A stretch of DNA of 23,558 nt, from assembly GCA_946886365.1 (NCBI GenBank), contig CAMPIM010000057.1, forward strand, positions 1-23,558, in the 5' to 3' direction. This DNA is from an uncultured Novosphingobium sp. Lineage in GTDB: Bacteria; Pseudomonadota; Alphaproteobacteria; Sphingomonadales; Sphingomonadaceae. A model generated the notes under the pieces. That model made no database searches, was not told the origin of the DNA, and was given only the letters and a program-made list of their open reading frames with translations. A program made the translations under genes and the position numbers. Shown piece by piece: positions 16,592-22,948 of this stretch (within the stretch, counting starts at the first letter, position 1; every line of letters begins with the position of its first letter).

Positions 16592-17305
16592 ATGCTGAAG
16601 GATGTAGGTGATCGTCCGCAAACCTATTCCAGCCCCGCCATCATCGAACGGCGCAAGCGCATTCTGCAAGAAACGCGAAAAGTAATCGCTGAACAGGGCA
16701 TCGCCGCCTTCAGCATGAACGAGATTGGGCACCGCGCGGGCGTTGCCAAGCGAACGCTCTACAATGCGTTCCAGACCCGAGAACGGATGATCGCGGCGGC
16801 GATCCAGGAATATTTCGACGAATATGTGAGCCATCTCTCCTATGTCAGCGAGCCTGGCACGATGGAGCATAATATCGAACGCATGATTTCGGTCCTTCAA
16901 CGCAACGCAAAACTGCGGAATTACGTGAAGGCGGTCATGTCCCTCTATTTCAGCTCCGATGTCGACCGCGATATCTGGACCGCCATCCACGCCCCCGCCG
17001 TCCATCATAATCGCAGCTGGATCGCAGCGCTTGATGCGAAGAAGCAGCTTCAGCCGTGGGTCGATGTCGATAAGCTTGTCGATGATCTGGTGCGGTTCGA
17101 ATTCGCGACGATCAACGAATGGGCGCAGGGCCGCATCGCTGACGATGAAGTCATCGTCCGGCTCGTCAGCAGCTATTTGGGCTGCCTCTCAGGCGCGCTG
17201 AAAGGCAACGCCCGCAAGGATGTAGAGACGCTTCTTAAAGACATCGCTGAACGCGGCGTGGATGCGATCCCTGTTCCCCATAGCGCAAAGGCGATAGCAG
17301 CTTAA
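16592..17305 (+). CDS. TetR/AcrR-family transcriptional regulator
   Basis: Predicted dimeric repressor of 237 residues. The N-terminal TetR DNA-binding domain (about residues 16-65) reads RRKRILQETRKVIAEQGIAAFSMNEIGHRAGVAKRTLYNAFQTRERMIAAAIQEYF, with the recognition helix AGVAKRTLYNAF. The C-terminal ligand and dimer domain is helical and unassigned. ATG 16592 has AAGGG seven bases upstream. An in-frame TTG at 16571 would add seven residues and cannot be excluded. It lies between a serine hydrolase and an F420-reductase-like gene on the same strand; these are its most likely targets, though the ligand is unknown. A dyad overlapping its likely promoter suggests autoregulation. Confidence 0.92.
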   Translation: MLKDVGDRPQTYSSPAIIERRKRILQETRKVIAEQGIAAFSMNEIGHRAGVAKRTLYNAFQTRERMIAAAIQEYFDEYVSHLSYVSEPGTMEHNIERMISVLQRNAKLRNYVKAVMSLYFSSDVDRDIWTAIHAPAVHHNRSWIAALDAKKQLQPWVDVDKLVDDLVRFEFATINEWAQGRIADDEVIVRLVSSYLGCLSGALKGNARKDVETLLKDIAERGVDAIPVPHSAKAIAA

Positions 17306-17463
17306 ACTTCTGCTTCCGGTTCACGGGGCAGAGACAACGACTTTCAGCCAAATCTTCCCCACGCTACTGGACCGTGGAACTGCCAGCTTTGCCCAAGGAT
17401 GGGGCGACAAAAAAGATCAAATGGCGCCCAAAACCGCGCCGTGAATATTGGAGAGTATGTCTG

Positions 17464-18129
17464 ATGCAAAATGAACAACTGGCGACGATCGCCGTGCTGG
17501 GCGGAACAGGCAAGGAAGGCGGCGGGCTCGCGCTGCGCTGGGCGCACAAGGGGCACAGGGTCATCATCGGCAGTCGCACGGCCGAACGAGCAATGGAAGC
17601 CGCCGCGCAGATGAACGAGGTGCTTGGCGACAACCGGGTCACCGGCGCCCCCAATGCAGAGGCCGCCGCGCAGGGCGAGATCGTCGTTTTAGCCGTCCCC
17701 TACGCCGCGCAGCAGTCCACCGTGCAAGAGGTCGCAACGGCGCTGACAGGCAAGATCCTCATCGACGTCACCGTCCCCCTAATGCCGCCCAAGGTAAGCC
17801 GCGTACAGCTTCCCAAAGGCGGATCGGCAGTGGAGGCTGTGCAGAAGATGCTGGGCGAGGGCGTTCGCGTCGTGTCCGCCTTCCAGAATATCAGCGCCCA
17901 TCACCTCACTAAGCTGGACGAAGATGTGGAATGCGACGTCCTGGTGTGCGCTGACGACCCCGACGCCGCTGATCAGGTAGTGGCACTGGCGCAGGAAATC
18001 GGCCTACGCGCCTGGAACGCGGGGCCTCTCTGCAACTCAGTCGTGGCGGAAGGGCTGACCTCCGTCCTCATCGCGCTGAATCGCAAATATAAGGTCCCGG
18101 GTTCGGGTATCCGGATCACGGGCGTCTAA
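17464..18129 (+). CDS. NADPH:F420 reductase-like (NPD family) oxidoreductase
   Basis: Rossmann-fold protein of 221 residues. It begins TIAVLGGTGKEGGGLALRWAHKGHRVIIGSRTAERA. G13-G14-T-G16-K-E-G forms the dinucleotide loop, and S37-R38 at the end of beta-2 fit the 2'-phosphate of NADP(H). Later blocks VVLAVPYAAQ, ILIDVTVPLMPP, VVSAFQNISAHHL and WNAGPLCNSVVAEGLTSVLI follow the archaeal and actinobacterial F420:NADP oxidoreductase pattern. Whether this organism makes F420 is unknown, and many proteobacterial members may use flavins or other acceptors. ATG 17464 follows GGAG by about ten bases; the frame is open 30 codons upstream, but that extension looks non-coding. A 158-bp gap to tetR carries no clear signal beyond a GGCGC/GCGCC hairpin near 17425. 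Confidence 0.85.
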   Translation: MQNEQLATIAVLGGTGKEGGGLALRWAHKGHRVIIGSRTAERAMEAAAQMNEVLGDNRVTGAPNAEAAAQGEIVVLAVPYAAQQSTVQEVATALTGKILIDVTVPLMPPKVSRVQLPKGGSAVEAVQKMLGEGVRVVSAFQNISAHHLTKLDEDVECDVLVCADDPDAADQVVALAQEIGLRAWNAGPLCNSVVAEGLTSVLIALNRKYKVPGSGIRITGV

Positions 18130-18143
18130 GGAGAAAGCGCGGC

Positions 18144-18169
18144 TCGCCATGTCAAACCGACGATGGCGA
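18144..18169. repeat. Short inverted repeat beyond tRNA-Lys 3' end
   Basis: TCGCCAT (18144-18150) and ATGGCGA (18163-18169) form a 7-bp stem with a 12-nt loop. It lies between the oxidoreductase stop and the tRNA fragment. It could end transcription of the tRNA, but there is no T-run. Confidence 0.35.
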
Positions 18170-18173
18170 AATA

Positions 18174-18219
18174 TGGTGAGCCCTGCTGGATTCGAACCAG
18201 CGACCTACTGATTAAAAGT
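18174..18219 (-). tRNA. 3' fragment of tRNA-Lys(TTT), element attachment site (att)
   Basis: Read on the minus strand this is the 3' 46 nt of a tRNA. It has the anticodon loop CTTTTAA (anticodon TTT, Lys), the anticodon 3' strand TCAGT, variable loop AGGTC, T-arm GCTGG-TTCGAAT-CCAGC, acceptor 3' strand AGGGCTC, discriminator A and encoded CCA. The 5' half is missing: no GAGCCCT acceptor strand or D-arm occurs upstream, and the remaining anticodon stem (GCTAA opposite TCAGT) has an A-C mismatch. It is therefore not a working tRNA but the half displaced by integration into the gene. The intact copy should be at the far end of the element. Identity may extend a few bases to about 18227 (CAGCT). 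Confidence 0.85.
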
Positions 18220-18284
18220 TAGCTGGTCGGGTCTAGGCGCTTTGCGGGGTATCGGCCTGAATCCCCTCGCGACTCGAAGGGTGT

Positions 18285-18315
18285 TGCTCACGCTGTTCCA
18301 TTGATGTTCACGCTG
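18285..18315 (+). repeat. Two direct repeats TGYTCACGCTG, 20 bp apart
   Basis: TGCTCACGCTG begins at 18285 and TGTTCACGCTG at 18305, on the same helical face. They lie between the att site and the integrase gene, where arm-type integrase sites or regulator sites are expected. The second copy sits within an ATTGA...TCAAT inverted pair. Confidence 0.45.
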
Positions 18316-18329
18316 GTCAATGTTATCGT
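18301..18329 (+). promoter_or_regulatory. Candidate integrase promoter
   Basis: TTGATG (18301-18306), a 17-bp spacer and TATCGT (18324-18329) form a fair promoter, with an expected start near 18336. That start falls in the inverted repeat 18328-18357, giving a leader of about 20-25 nt. Confidence 0.45.
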
Positions 18330-18357
18330 GCTTACTGAGGCAGGGACCAGTAAGCAC
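18328..18357 (+). promoter_or_regulatory. Perfect 10-bp inverted repeat at integrase start, operator or RNA hairpin
   Basis: GTGCTTACTG (18328-18337) and CAGTAAGCAC (18348-18357) are perfect inverted copies around a 10-base centre AGGCAGGGAC; the ATG follows at once. As DNA it fits a dimer operator overlapping the start of transcription. As RNA the stem would hold the only SD-like bases (AGGCAGGGA) in the loop. Confidence 0.7.
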
Positions 18358-19629
18358 ATGGCAACGGGCACGATTAACAAGACAGCGGTGGACGCGGTGC
18401 AGCCGGGCGCGACCGACAAGATGTTGTGGGACGACAAGATCAAAGGCTTCGGCGTGAAGGTCACGCCTGCCGGAGCCAAAATCTATCTGTTCCAATATCG
18501 GATTGGAGGCAGGGGCGCGAAGACCCGACGCTATACCATCGGGAAGCATGGGGCGCTCACGCCCGACAAGGCGCGCCGTGAGGCGGATCGAATTCATATT
18601 CTCGTGCGGCAAGGAATCGATCCTCAAGCTGAGAAGCAGGAGCGGCAAAGGAAGGCTATCGACCTGGCGTTCTCTGACTATGCCGACACGTTCGTTGATG
18701 AGTGCCTCAAGGTCCGCTGGAAGCGGTCGCACAAGGACGGCGAAAGCCTGCTGCGCCTCTACGCCAAACCAGTGCTAGGCTCTAAGCCGCTGCCGGACAT
18801 CACGCGGGCTGATATTCGCGCGGTGCTGGCTCCTGCTCGCCGGAAGGTGGCGACCTGCCGTAACCTGTTCGCCGTGCTGCGCCGTCTGTTCCGCTGGGCG
18901 GTCAGCGAGGGCGACCTCCATTCTTCGCCGCTTGATGGTGTCGAGGCTCCCTCCCTTCCCCAGAAGCGCGACCGCTTCTTGTCGGACGACGAGTTGCGGT
19001 TGGTTTGGCGGGGCACGGGAAAGATGGACTACCCGTTTGCTCCGCTGTTTCGCCTCCTCATCATCACGGGCCAGCGCGTCGAAGAGGTCGCGGGGCTGGA
19101 TTGGTCTGAGTTGCACCGCACTTCCGCCATGTGGTCACTGCCTGCCGATCGCGCGAAGAACGGAGAGGCGTCACAGGTGCCTCTCTCGGACCTGGCGATG
19201 GCCGAACTGGATGCGCTCGCGAAGGGCAAGAGAGGCAAGTGGCCCCGGTCTGGGTTCGTGTTCACCACCACGGATAAAACGGCTGTGAGCGGCTTTTCCC
19301 GCGCTAAGGCTCGCGTAGACAAAGAGGCCGCAAAGCTGGGCGCTTTAGAAGACGAGCCGATCACCATCGCGCCTTGGCGGTTGCACGATCTCCGCCGCAC
19401 GTTGGCGACCGGGATGCAGCGCTTAGGTGTGCGGTTTGAGGTGACAGAGGCAATCCTGAACCATGTGAGCGGCGCGAAGTCGGGTGTGGCTGGGGTATAC
19501 CAGCGGCATGACTGGGGGCCGGAGAAGCGAGCGGCGCTGGATGCGTGGGCGGCGCACATAAGCGGGCTGCTCAACCCGGTAGAGCAAACGAATGTTGTTC
19601 AGCTACCTGCCCGTGCGGCAGCCTCGTAA
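18358..19629 (+). CDS. int: Tyrosine recombinase/integrase (DUF4102-containing, P4-like)
   Basis: Site-specific recombinase of 423 residues that should integrate and excise this element at tRNA-Lys. The N-terminal DUF4102 arm-binding domain (about 1-90) shows DDKIKGFGVKVTPAGAKIYLFQYRIGGR and YTIGKHGALTPDKARREAD. A core-binding SAM-like domain lies at about 105-190. The catalytic domain has R240 (LIITGQRVEEVAGLDW), H343-x-x-R346 (WRLHDLRRTLATGM), H369 (AILNHVSG) and nucleophile Y381 (GVYQRHDW), all intact. The frame is open to TTG 18301, but ATG 18358 starts the conserved domain; its SD is weak (AGGGA 11 bases upstream) and lies in a hairpin loop. It points away from the att site, as usual for P4-type integrases. 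Confidence 0.95.
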   Translation: MATGTINKTAVDAVQPGATDKMLWDDKIKGFGVKVTPAGAKIYLFQYRIGGRGAKTRRYTIGKHGALTPDKARREADRIHILVRQGIDPQAEKQERQRKAIDLAFSDYADTFVDECLKVRWKRSHKDGESLLRLYAKPVLGSKPLPDITRADIRAVLAPARRKVATCRNLFAVLRRLFRWAVSEGDLHSSPLDGVEAPSLPQKRDRFLSDDELRLVWRGTGKMDYPFAPLFRLLIITGQRVEEVAGLDWSELHRTSAMWSLPADRAKNGEASQVPLSDLAMAELDALAKGKRGKWPRSGFVFTTTDKTAVSGFSRAKARVDKEAAKLGALEDEPITIAPWRLHDLRRTLATGMQRLGVRFEVTEAILNHVSGAKSGVAGVYQRHDWGPEKRAALDAWAAHISGLLNPVEQTNVVQLPARAAAS

Positions 19630-19672
19630 AGCTGACCTATATCGACCTAACTACCTGATTTTAAACTTAAGA

Positions 19673-19692
19673 AATGAATAAATACATTCATT
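19673..19692 (+). promoter_or_regulatory. AT-rich dyad between integrase and excisionase genes
   Basis: AATGAAT (19673-19679) and ATTCATT (19686-19692) form a perfect 7-bp inverted repeat with a 6-bp centre. It lies in the only strongly AT-rich stretch of the element, after the integrase stop. It may be an operator or a terminator-like hairpin. A second small dyad, GGCCAT/ATGGCC, lies at 19736-19756. Confidence 0.45.
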
Positions 19693-19773
19693 AGAGACCA
19701 TCCTCGCCCACCATAATCCGCCCATGCCCATTGAAGGCCATGCATCTTGGATGGCCGGGCAGGGAATGGTGAA

Positions 19774-19977
19774 ATGAGCACATTGCTGAACACTGCTCAG
19801 GCAGCGCCATTGATCGGCGTGGCTCCTGGAACATTGGAAAATTGGCGCACGCAGGGCGTGGGTCCGAAGTTCATCAAAACAACCGCAGGGCGGCGCGGTA
19901 AGGTTCTCTATGACCCTGTGGACATTGAGGCCTGGAAGGACGCCAACCGCTACGCCAGCACGTCGGAAGCGGCGTGA
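19774..19977 (+). CDS. AlpA/MerR-like helix-turn-helix protein, probable excisionase
   Basis: A 67-residue DNA-binding protein. The pattern LNTAQAAPLIGVAPGTLENWRTQGVGPKFIKT...GKVLYDPVDIEAWKDANRY is the HTH_17/AlpA fold: a helix-turn-helix choosing a target, then a wing ending in Y-x-x-x-D-I-E-x-W. Proteins of this kind next to tyrosine integrases act as excisionase/directionality factors or activate int. ATG 19774 is preceded by AGGGA and GGTGAA; a TTG at 19747 in frame is less likely. Three bases separate its stop from the next small gene. Confidence 0.85.
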   Translation: MSTLLNTAQAAPLIGVAPGTLENWRTQGVGPKFIKTTAGRRGKVLYDPVDIEAWKDANRYASTSEAA

Positions 19978-19980
19978 GCA

Positions 19981-20181
19981 ATGGCAAGCCGTAAGGGCTC
20001 GCTCGCCCGAAAGAGCAAGGGCCGGGAACGCCACATTCCCAGCCCCGCAAAATTCGTCAACCACGACAGCAACTCAGATAGCGCAACGAGGCTCCGGCTT
20101 CAATTCCTGATCTCCCGGTTGGGGATCAGGCAGGATCGGGCTGCGCTCGTGTCATTCTTCATCTGGGGAGGCGCGGCATGA
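19981..20181 (+). CDS. Small basic protein of unknown function
   Basis: It has 66 residues and is not recognised. The N-terminal half is basic (MASRKGSLARKSKGRERH). The C-terminal end LQFLISRLGIRQDRAALVSFFIWGGAA is amphipathic or hydrophobic, a style seen in small phage-early proteins. Evidence that it is real: the start lies 3 bp after the excisionase-like gene, and its TGA overlaps the next ATG as ATGA. The first half has low complexity, so confidence is moderate. Confidence 0.6.
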   Translation: MASRKGSLARKSKGRERHIPSPAKFVNHDSNSDSATRLRLQFLISRLGIRQDRAALVSFFIWGGAA

Positions 20182-20384
20182 CGGCAGCAATTCCCAACAC
20201 CCGCAAGGCCGCACTGGCGGTCCTGACGTGCGGCGCTGACCTGACGCAGCGCGAGGGACAGTTCCTCGGCGGCATTTCCTTTGCTGACCGTCCGCTGTCC
20301 GAAAAGCAGGACCGTTGGCTGCGCGCCCTGCTCCAGCGTCATGGACTGTCCGATCTGATGGAGGCCGCCCATGAGCCAGCGTGA
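20178..20384 (+). CDS. Small phage-type protein of unknown function
   Basis: A 68-residue acidic/helical protein, probably cytoplasmic, with no recognised domain. The stretch DLTQREGQFLGGISFADRPLSEKQDRWLRALLQRHGL resembles short conserved proteins of phages and plasmids that precede replication genes (from memory of style, not a search). ATG 20178 has GGGGAGG seven bases upstream, the best SD of the region. It overlaps the preceding gene by four bases and the following gene by 14. Confidence 0.7.
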   Translation: MTAAIPNTRKAALAVLTCGADLTQREGQFLGGISFADRPLSEKQDRWLRALLQRHGLSDLMEAAHEPA

Positions 20385-20763
20385 TCTGTATGACCGCGAA
20401 CTGCGGGCCAGCCGTGACGGGGGCTATTCCGCGCCTGGTGCAATCTTCCCCTTTGCGGCAGGCTTCAAGGGCTCTGCGGAAACCGGACGGGAAGCGGCGG
20501 AGGCGATCAGTGCGAAGTTGGGGCCGTTGCAAAGCCTCGTCCTTCGCAAGTTGCGTGAGCGCGGTCCCTACGGCCTGACGCCCGAAGAGTGTGCTGAGCT
20601 TACCGGCTTAGACCGTGTCAGCGTCCAGCCTCGCTTTTCCGAACTCAAGGCCAAGGGCTTGATAGCGGACAGCGGGAAGCGTCGGACCAATCCCAGCAGC
20701 CGCAAGCGCGCTGCCGTGTGGGTGCTGGTAGAGTTCGCGCCTGAGCGAGGGAGTGCCAAGTGA
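20371..20763 (+). CDS. Winged-helix DNA-binding protein of the element
   Basis: A 130-residue protein. Residues 48-90 (KLGPLQSLVLRKLRERGPYGLTPEECAELTGLDRVSVQPRFSELKAKGLI) form a MarR/LexA-like winged helix, with TGLDRVSVQPRFSEL as the recognition helix. RRTNPSSRKRAAVWVLV is the wing/strand. The N-terminal 45 residues are variable. Proteins like this in small prophages control replication or act as regulators; the target is unknown. ATG 20371 lies inside the previous gene, and the 14-base overlap suggests coupling. After it comes a 125-bp gap before the next gene, the largest between excisionase and the window edge. Confidence 0.8.
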   Translation: MSQRDLYDRELRASRDGGYSAPGAIFPFAAGFKGSAETGREAAEAISAKLGPLQSLVLRKLRERGPYGLTPEECAELTGLDRVSVQPRFSELKAKGLIADSGKRRTNPSSRKRAAVWVLVEFAPERGSAK

Positions 20764-20888
20764 TGGAGGCATTTTCCTACAACGGGTGCGAGACTTAGTT
20801 GCTCCGGACAGTACGGGAAGGCACATTTGAGATCGCGAACAAACCATGACTCTGCTAAGCAAGTCACTGGCAATACTGAGGTTAGTGG
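20764..20888 (+). other. Non-coding gap before replication-initiator-like gene
   Basis: No gene is supported here. An ATG overlapping the previous stop gives only an 11-residue reading frame, MEAFSYNGCET. I saw no convincing -35/-10 pair and no clear dyad. The downstream ATG has GAGG seven bases before it (20878-20881). Confidence 0.4.
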
Positions 20889-22334
20889 ATGAACACCGAA
20901 GAGACGGGAACATCTGGAGCGACGACCCAGCCGGGCAAAAGTAAAAGGCGCGGCAATTTTTTTGCCGTGGACTTGCCGACGTTTCATGCCGTTTGTGCGC
21001 TAGGCGATCCGGATGCTGCTGCTAGCTACCTCATCCTGGCTGCCGGAACAGGCGCCGACAATCGGACATCAACTTGGTCGCGCGAGGCGATCAATGAGCG
21101 CACGTCTCTGAACTGGCGGCGCGCGCGCGACTGCGTCGATAAGCTGGCGAACGCAGGGTTCGTGGATTGGACAAAAAAGGGTGCCCGCCCCCGTCTCGAC
21201 CTGCGTCCCTTGGATGGCCGCGCCCCTCTGTCGGCTATGGCGGGCGAGATGGTCAAGCTCGTTGAAAGCGGCGGCCAGCCGGTCGGGCCATCGCAAAAGG
21301 CTGCGGCAGGTCGCGCGAGAGAATTAGGTTATTTGGTCAAGGACAGCGGTGGCTCCTACGCGGTTGCACCGCCACGAAAGCTCCAAATGGTCTGGATGCC
21401 GAAGTCATTGGTCGATGGCGCTGACGGCGAAAGGCCCCCCGTGGAGCGCGTTAGGCGCGCGCGTGACGCGATGGCTTTCCGGCTGCTCGTGGACCTCTAT
21501 GCAAACCAGGACCTCGCGGAGCTTGGCGGGGTCGATCGGAGATGGTTGCAGCGAAAATTCAAACGGGAGACAGCGCGGGCCACGGGTTCCTATCAGCTTT
21601 GGACATTCACCTACGACAACGAATATGTCAGCTGGGGCGGCCCCTTCGACATCCACAAACGCGAGCCCACGCCAGAGGAGAAGAAAGAAGGCAAGAACCC
21701 GGCTATGGATTTTTTCGAACGTCTGCGCATCTTGAAAGACGCGGGCCTCATAGAATGGGTCTATTATCTTGCCGAGGACGAGACTGACACTTCCATGCTG
21801 ATTCACCCGATAGCGGTTGACCGGCAGGGCGGGGTGGACTGGCAGGCATTTGAGACGATCCTCGGAGGGTACGCCATCAGGGCCGCCGTCGCACTCTACG
21901 ACGAGGATGGGGCTGATCAGGAAACCCTAGCCGCCTACTACGAGAGCTGGTGCACATCGAAAGTTCTGCTGCCAGCGGAACGCCTTCTCCGCAAGGTGCA
22001 GCTGTTCGGGGTTCCTCGGCTTCGCTACCGCGCGAAGACCAGTAATGCCGCGCGCTGGCTTGAGCAGCTTCACGTTGGGGGTCGCGAGTATATCGAGAGT
22101 TATCGAGAGATCATAATGGAAGGCCGCCCCGAACTGCTAGGGACAGCCGACGCTCGGTTAGCAGACTTCAATGTGACTTCAACGCTGGTTCAAGGTGGAC
22201 TTCAACGAGGAGTTCAACGTGACATCAACGATACCTCTCAGTCAGCTAGTCACGCTTCGGTGCCTAACGGCACCGGCCGTGCCGATGATGATTCTCAGTT
22301 GGATTGGCGCGATCGAGCAGCGAACGAATGGTGA
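20889..22334 (+). CDS. Probable replication-initiator-like protein, not assigned to a family
   Basis: The largest gene of the element, 481 residues, with no certain family match. Residues 22-105 (RGNFFAVDLPTFHAVCALGDPDAAASYLILAAGTG... WSREAINERTSLNWRRARDCVDKLANAGFVDW) form a winged-helix unit like those of plasmid and phage replication initiators, where helices decide how DNA is recognised. Residues 165-400 look globular and mixed, containing MAFRLLVDLYANQDL, TFTYDNEYVSWGG and ADEDGADQ-like loops. The C-terminal 50 residues (from about 430) look disordered, and their codons carry an array of short DNA repeats with 11-12 bp spacing. Initiator genes with internal origin iterons are known, e.g. 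lambda O. ATG 20889 has GAGG at good spacing. The role as initiator is inference. Confidence 0.7.
   Translation: MNTEETGTSGATTQPGKSKRRGNFFAVDLPTFHAVCALGDPDAAASYLILAAGTGADNRTSTWSREAINERTSLNWRRARDCVDKLANAGFVDWTKKGARPRLDLRPLDGRAPLSAMAGEMVKLVESGGQPVGPSQKAAAGRARELGYLVKDSGGSYAVAPPRKLQMVWMPKSLVDGADGERPPVERVRRARDAMAFRLLVDLYANQDLAELGGVDRRWLQRKFKRETARATGSYQLWTFTYDNEYVSWGGPFDIHKREPTPEEKKEGKNPAMDFFERLRILKDAGLIEWVYYLAEDETDTSMLIHPIAVDRQGGVDWQAFETILGGYAIRAAVALYDEDGADQETLAAYYESWCTSKVLLPAERLLRKVQLFGVPRLRYRAKTSNAARWLEQLHVGGREYIESYREIIMEGRPELLGTADARLADFNVTSTLVQGGLQRGVQRDINDTSQSASHASVPNGTGRADDDSQLDWRDRAANEW
22091..22110 (+). repeat. Tandem TATCGAGAG pair, 10-bp period
   Basis: TATCGAGAGT is followed at once by TATCGAGAGA. 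The second with its preceding T gives TTATCGAGA, seven of nine bases of a DnaA box. They lie 75 bp upstream of the TTCAACG array in the same gene. Confidence 0.4.
22165..22230 (+). repeat. Six TTCAACG-type iterons with 11-12 bp spacing, candidate replication origin
   Basis: Copies of TTCAA begin at 22167, 22178, 22189, 22201 and 22213, with a sixth (ATCAACG) at 22224; steps are 11, 11, 12, 12 and 11. The consensus is kGACTTCAACG. Steps are not multiples of three, so the encoded residues (FNVTSTLVQGGLQRGVQRDI) do not repeat in step, which points to DNA-level selection. Near-helical phasing puts all copies on one face. Alternative: a regulatory site. Confidence 0.65.
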
Positions 22335-22344
22335 GGAGATGACC

Positions 22345-22491
22345 ATGGTGCCAGCAAAATTCCACTTTCCAGAGCGAACGGATCACGCCCATGCGAAGCG
22401 TTCTGACGCGCCACACAGCCTGGGCAACACGGGCTGCACAGTTCTGCGATTCCCGTTAGAGCGGATCCGGCGCGAAGCCATTGTTATCTGA
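22345..22491 (+). CDS. Small hypothetical protein (48 residues)
   Basis: MVPAKFHFPERTDHAHAKRSDAPHSLGNTGCTVLRFPLERIRREAIVI; the function is not recognised. It is basic and His-rich in the first half, and LRFPLERIRRE resembles the ends of small phage proteins. GAGGAG precedes the ATG at 22345 by seven bases; the in-frame ATG at 22339 overlaps that SD and is less likely. It follows the large protein's stop by about 10 bp, and its TGA overlaps the next ATG (TGATG). The operon-like packing supports a real gene. Confidence 0.55.
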   Translation: MVPAKFHFPERTDHAHAKRSDAPHSLGNTGCTVLRFPLERIRREAIVI

Positions 22492-22946
22492 TGATGGCGA
22501 GGAAGCCTGAAACTACACGGCGGCAACAGGGGGGGCAGTTCGCGCCGGGTGTGAGTGGCAATCCCCATGGGCGCCCCGCAGGTGCTCGCCATAAGGTCAC
22601 ACGCGCCATCGAAGCACTGCTAGAGGGGCAGCACGAGGCTCTGACGAAGAAAGCGGTCGATAAGGCGTTGGAAGGCGATGTCACGGCGCTGCGGCTGTGC
22701 CTGGACCGCCTCGCGCCTCCGCGCAAAGATGTGCCGATCTCGATCGAGCTTCCGCCAGTCCGCTCAGCGGCCGACGCGGTGGAAGCCTCTGCGGCTGTGC
22801 TGGCGGCGGTTGCAGCGGGTGAGATTACCCCTGACGAGGCTGGGCGCGTGATGGCGCTCCTGACGGCCCACAAAAGCATTGTTGAGGCTGGCGATCACGA
22901 AGCGCGACTTGCGGCGCTAGAATCCACGCAGGCGGACAGGAGATAG
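22491..22946 (+). CDS. DUF5681-domain protein
   Basis: A 151-residue protein with the DUF5681 signature GGQFAPGVSGNPHGRPAGARHK near the N terminus (about residues 14-36). An alpha-helical body follows (KVTRAIEALLEGQHEALTKKAVDKALEGDVTALRLCLDRLAPPRK), with an Ala/Glu-rich helical tail. DUF5681 proteins are common in alphaproteobacterial prophages close to terminase genes, and their GxSGNPxGRP motif has been noted near DNA-packaging proteins; the function is not established. Two ATGs (22491, 22494) can start it. The first overlaps the previous stop as TGATG and there is little SD, so re-initiation is likely. TAG at 22944-22946 is followed after 2 bp by the next gene. Confidence 0.88.
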   Translation: MMARKPETTRRQQGGQFAPGVSGNPHGRPAGARHKVTRAIEALLEGQHEALTKKAVDKALEGDVTALRLCLDRLAPPRKDVPISIELPPVRSAADAVEASAAVLAAVAAGEITPDEAGRVMALLTAHKSIVEAGDHEARLAALESTQADRR

Positions 22947-22948
22947 GT

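Noticed and set aside
18174..18260. A complete tRNA-Lys
   Set aside because: The acceptor 5' strand and D-arm are absent upstream of the anticodon loop, and the anticodon stem has an A-C mismatch, so only a 3' fragment is supported.
19651..20064. Minus-strand open frame of 137 codons over the excisionase region
   Set aside because: It crosses the AT-rich intergenic dyad and opposes an AlpA-type HTH gene; it is Cys/Arg-rich with no domain.
20762..20797. Tiny frame MEAFSYNGCET overlapping the stop of the winged-helix gene
   Set aside because: Only 11 residues, no SD, and no sign of attenuation structure after it.
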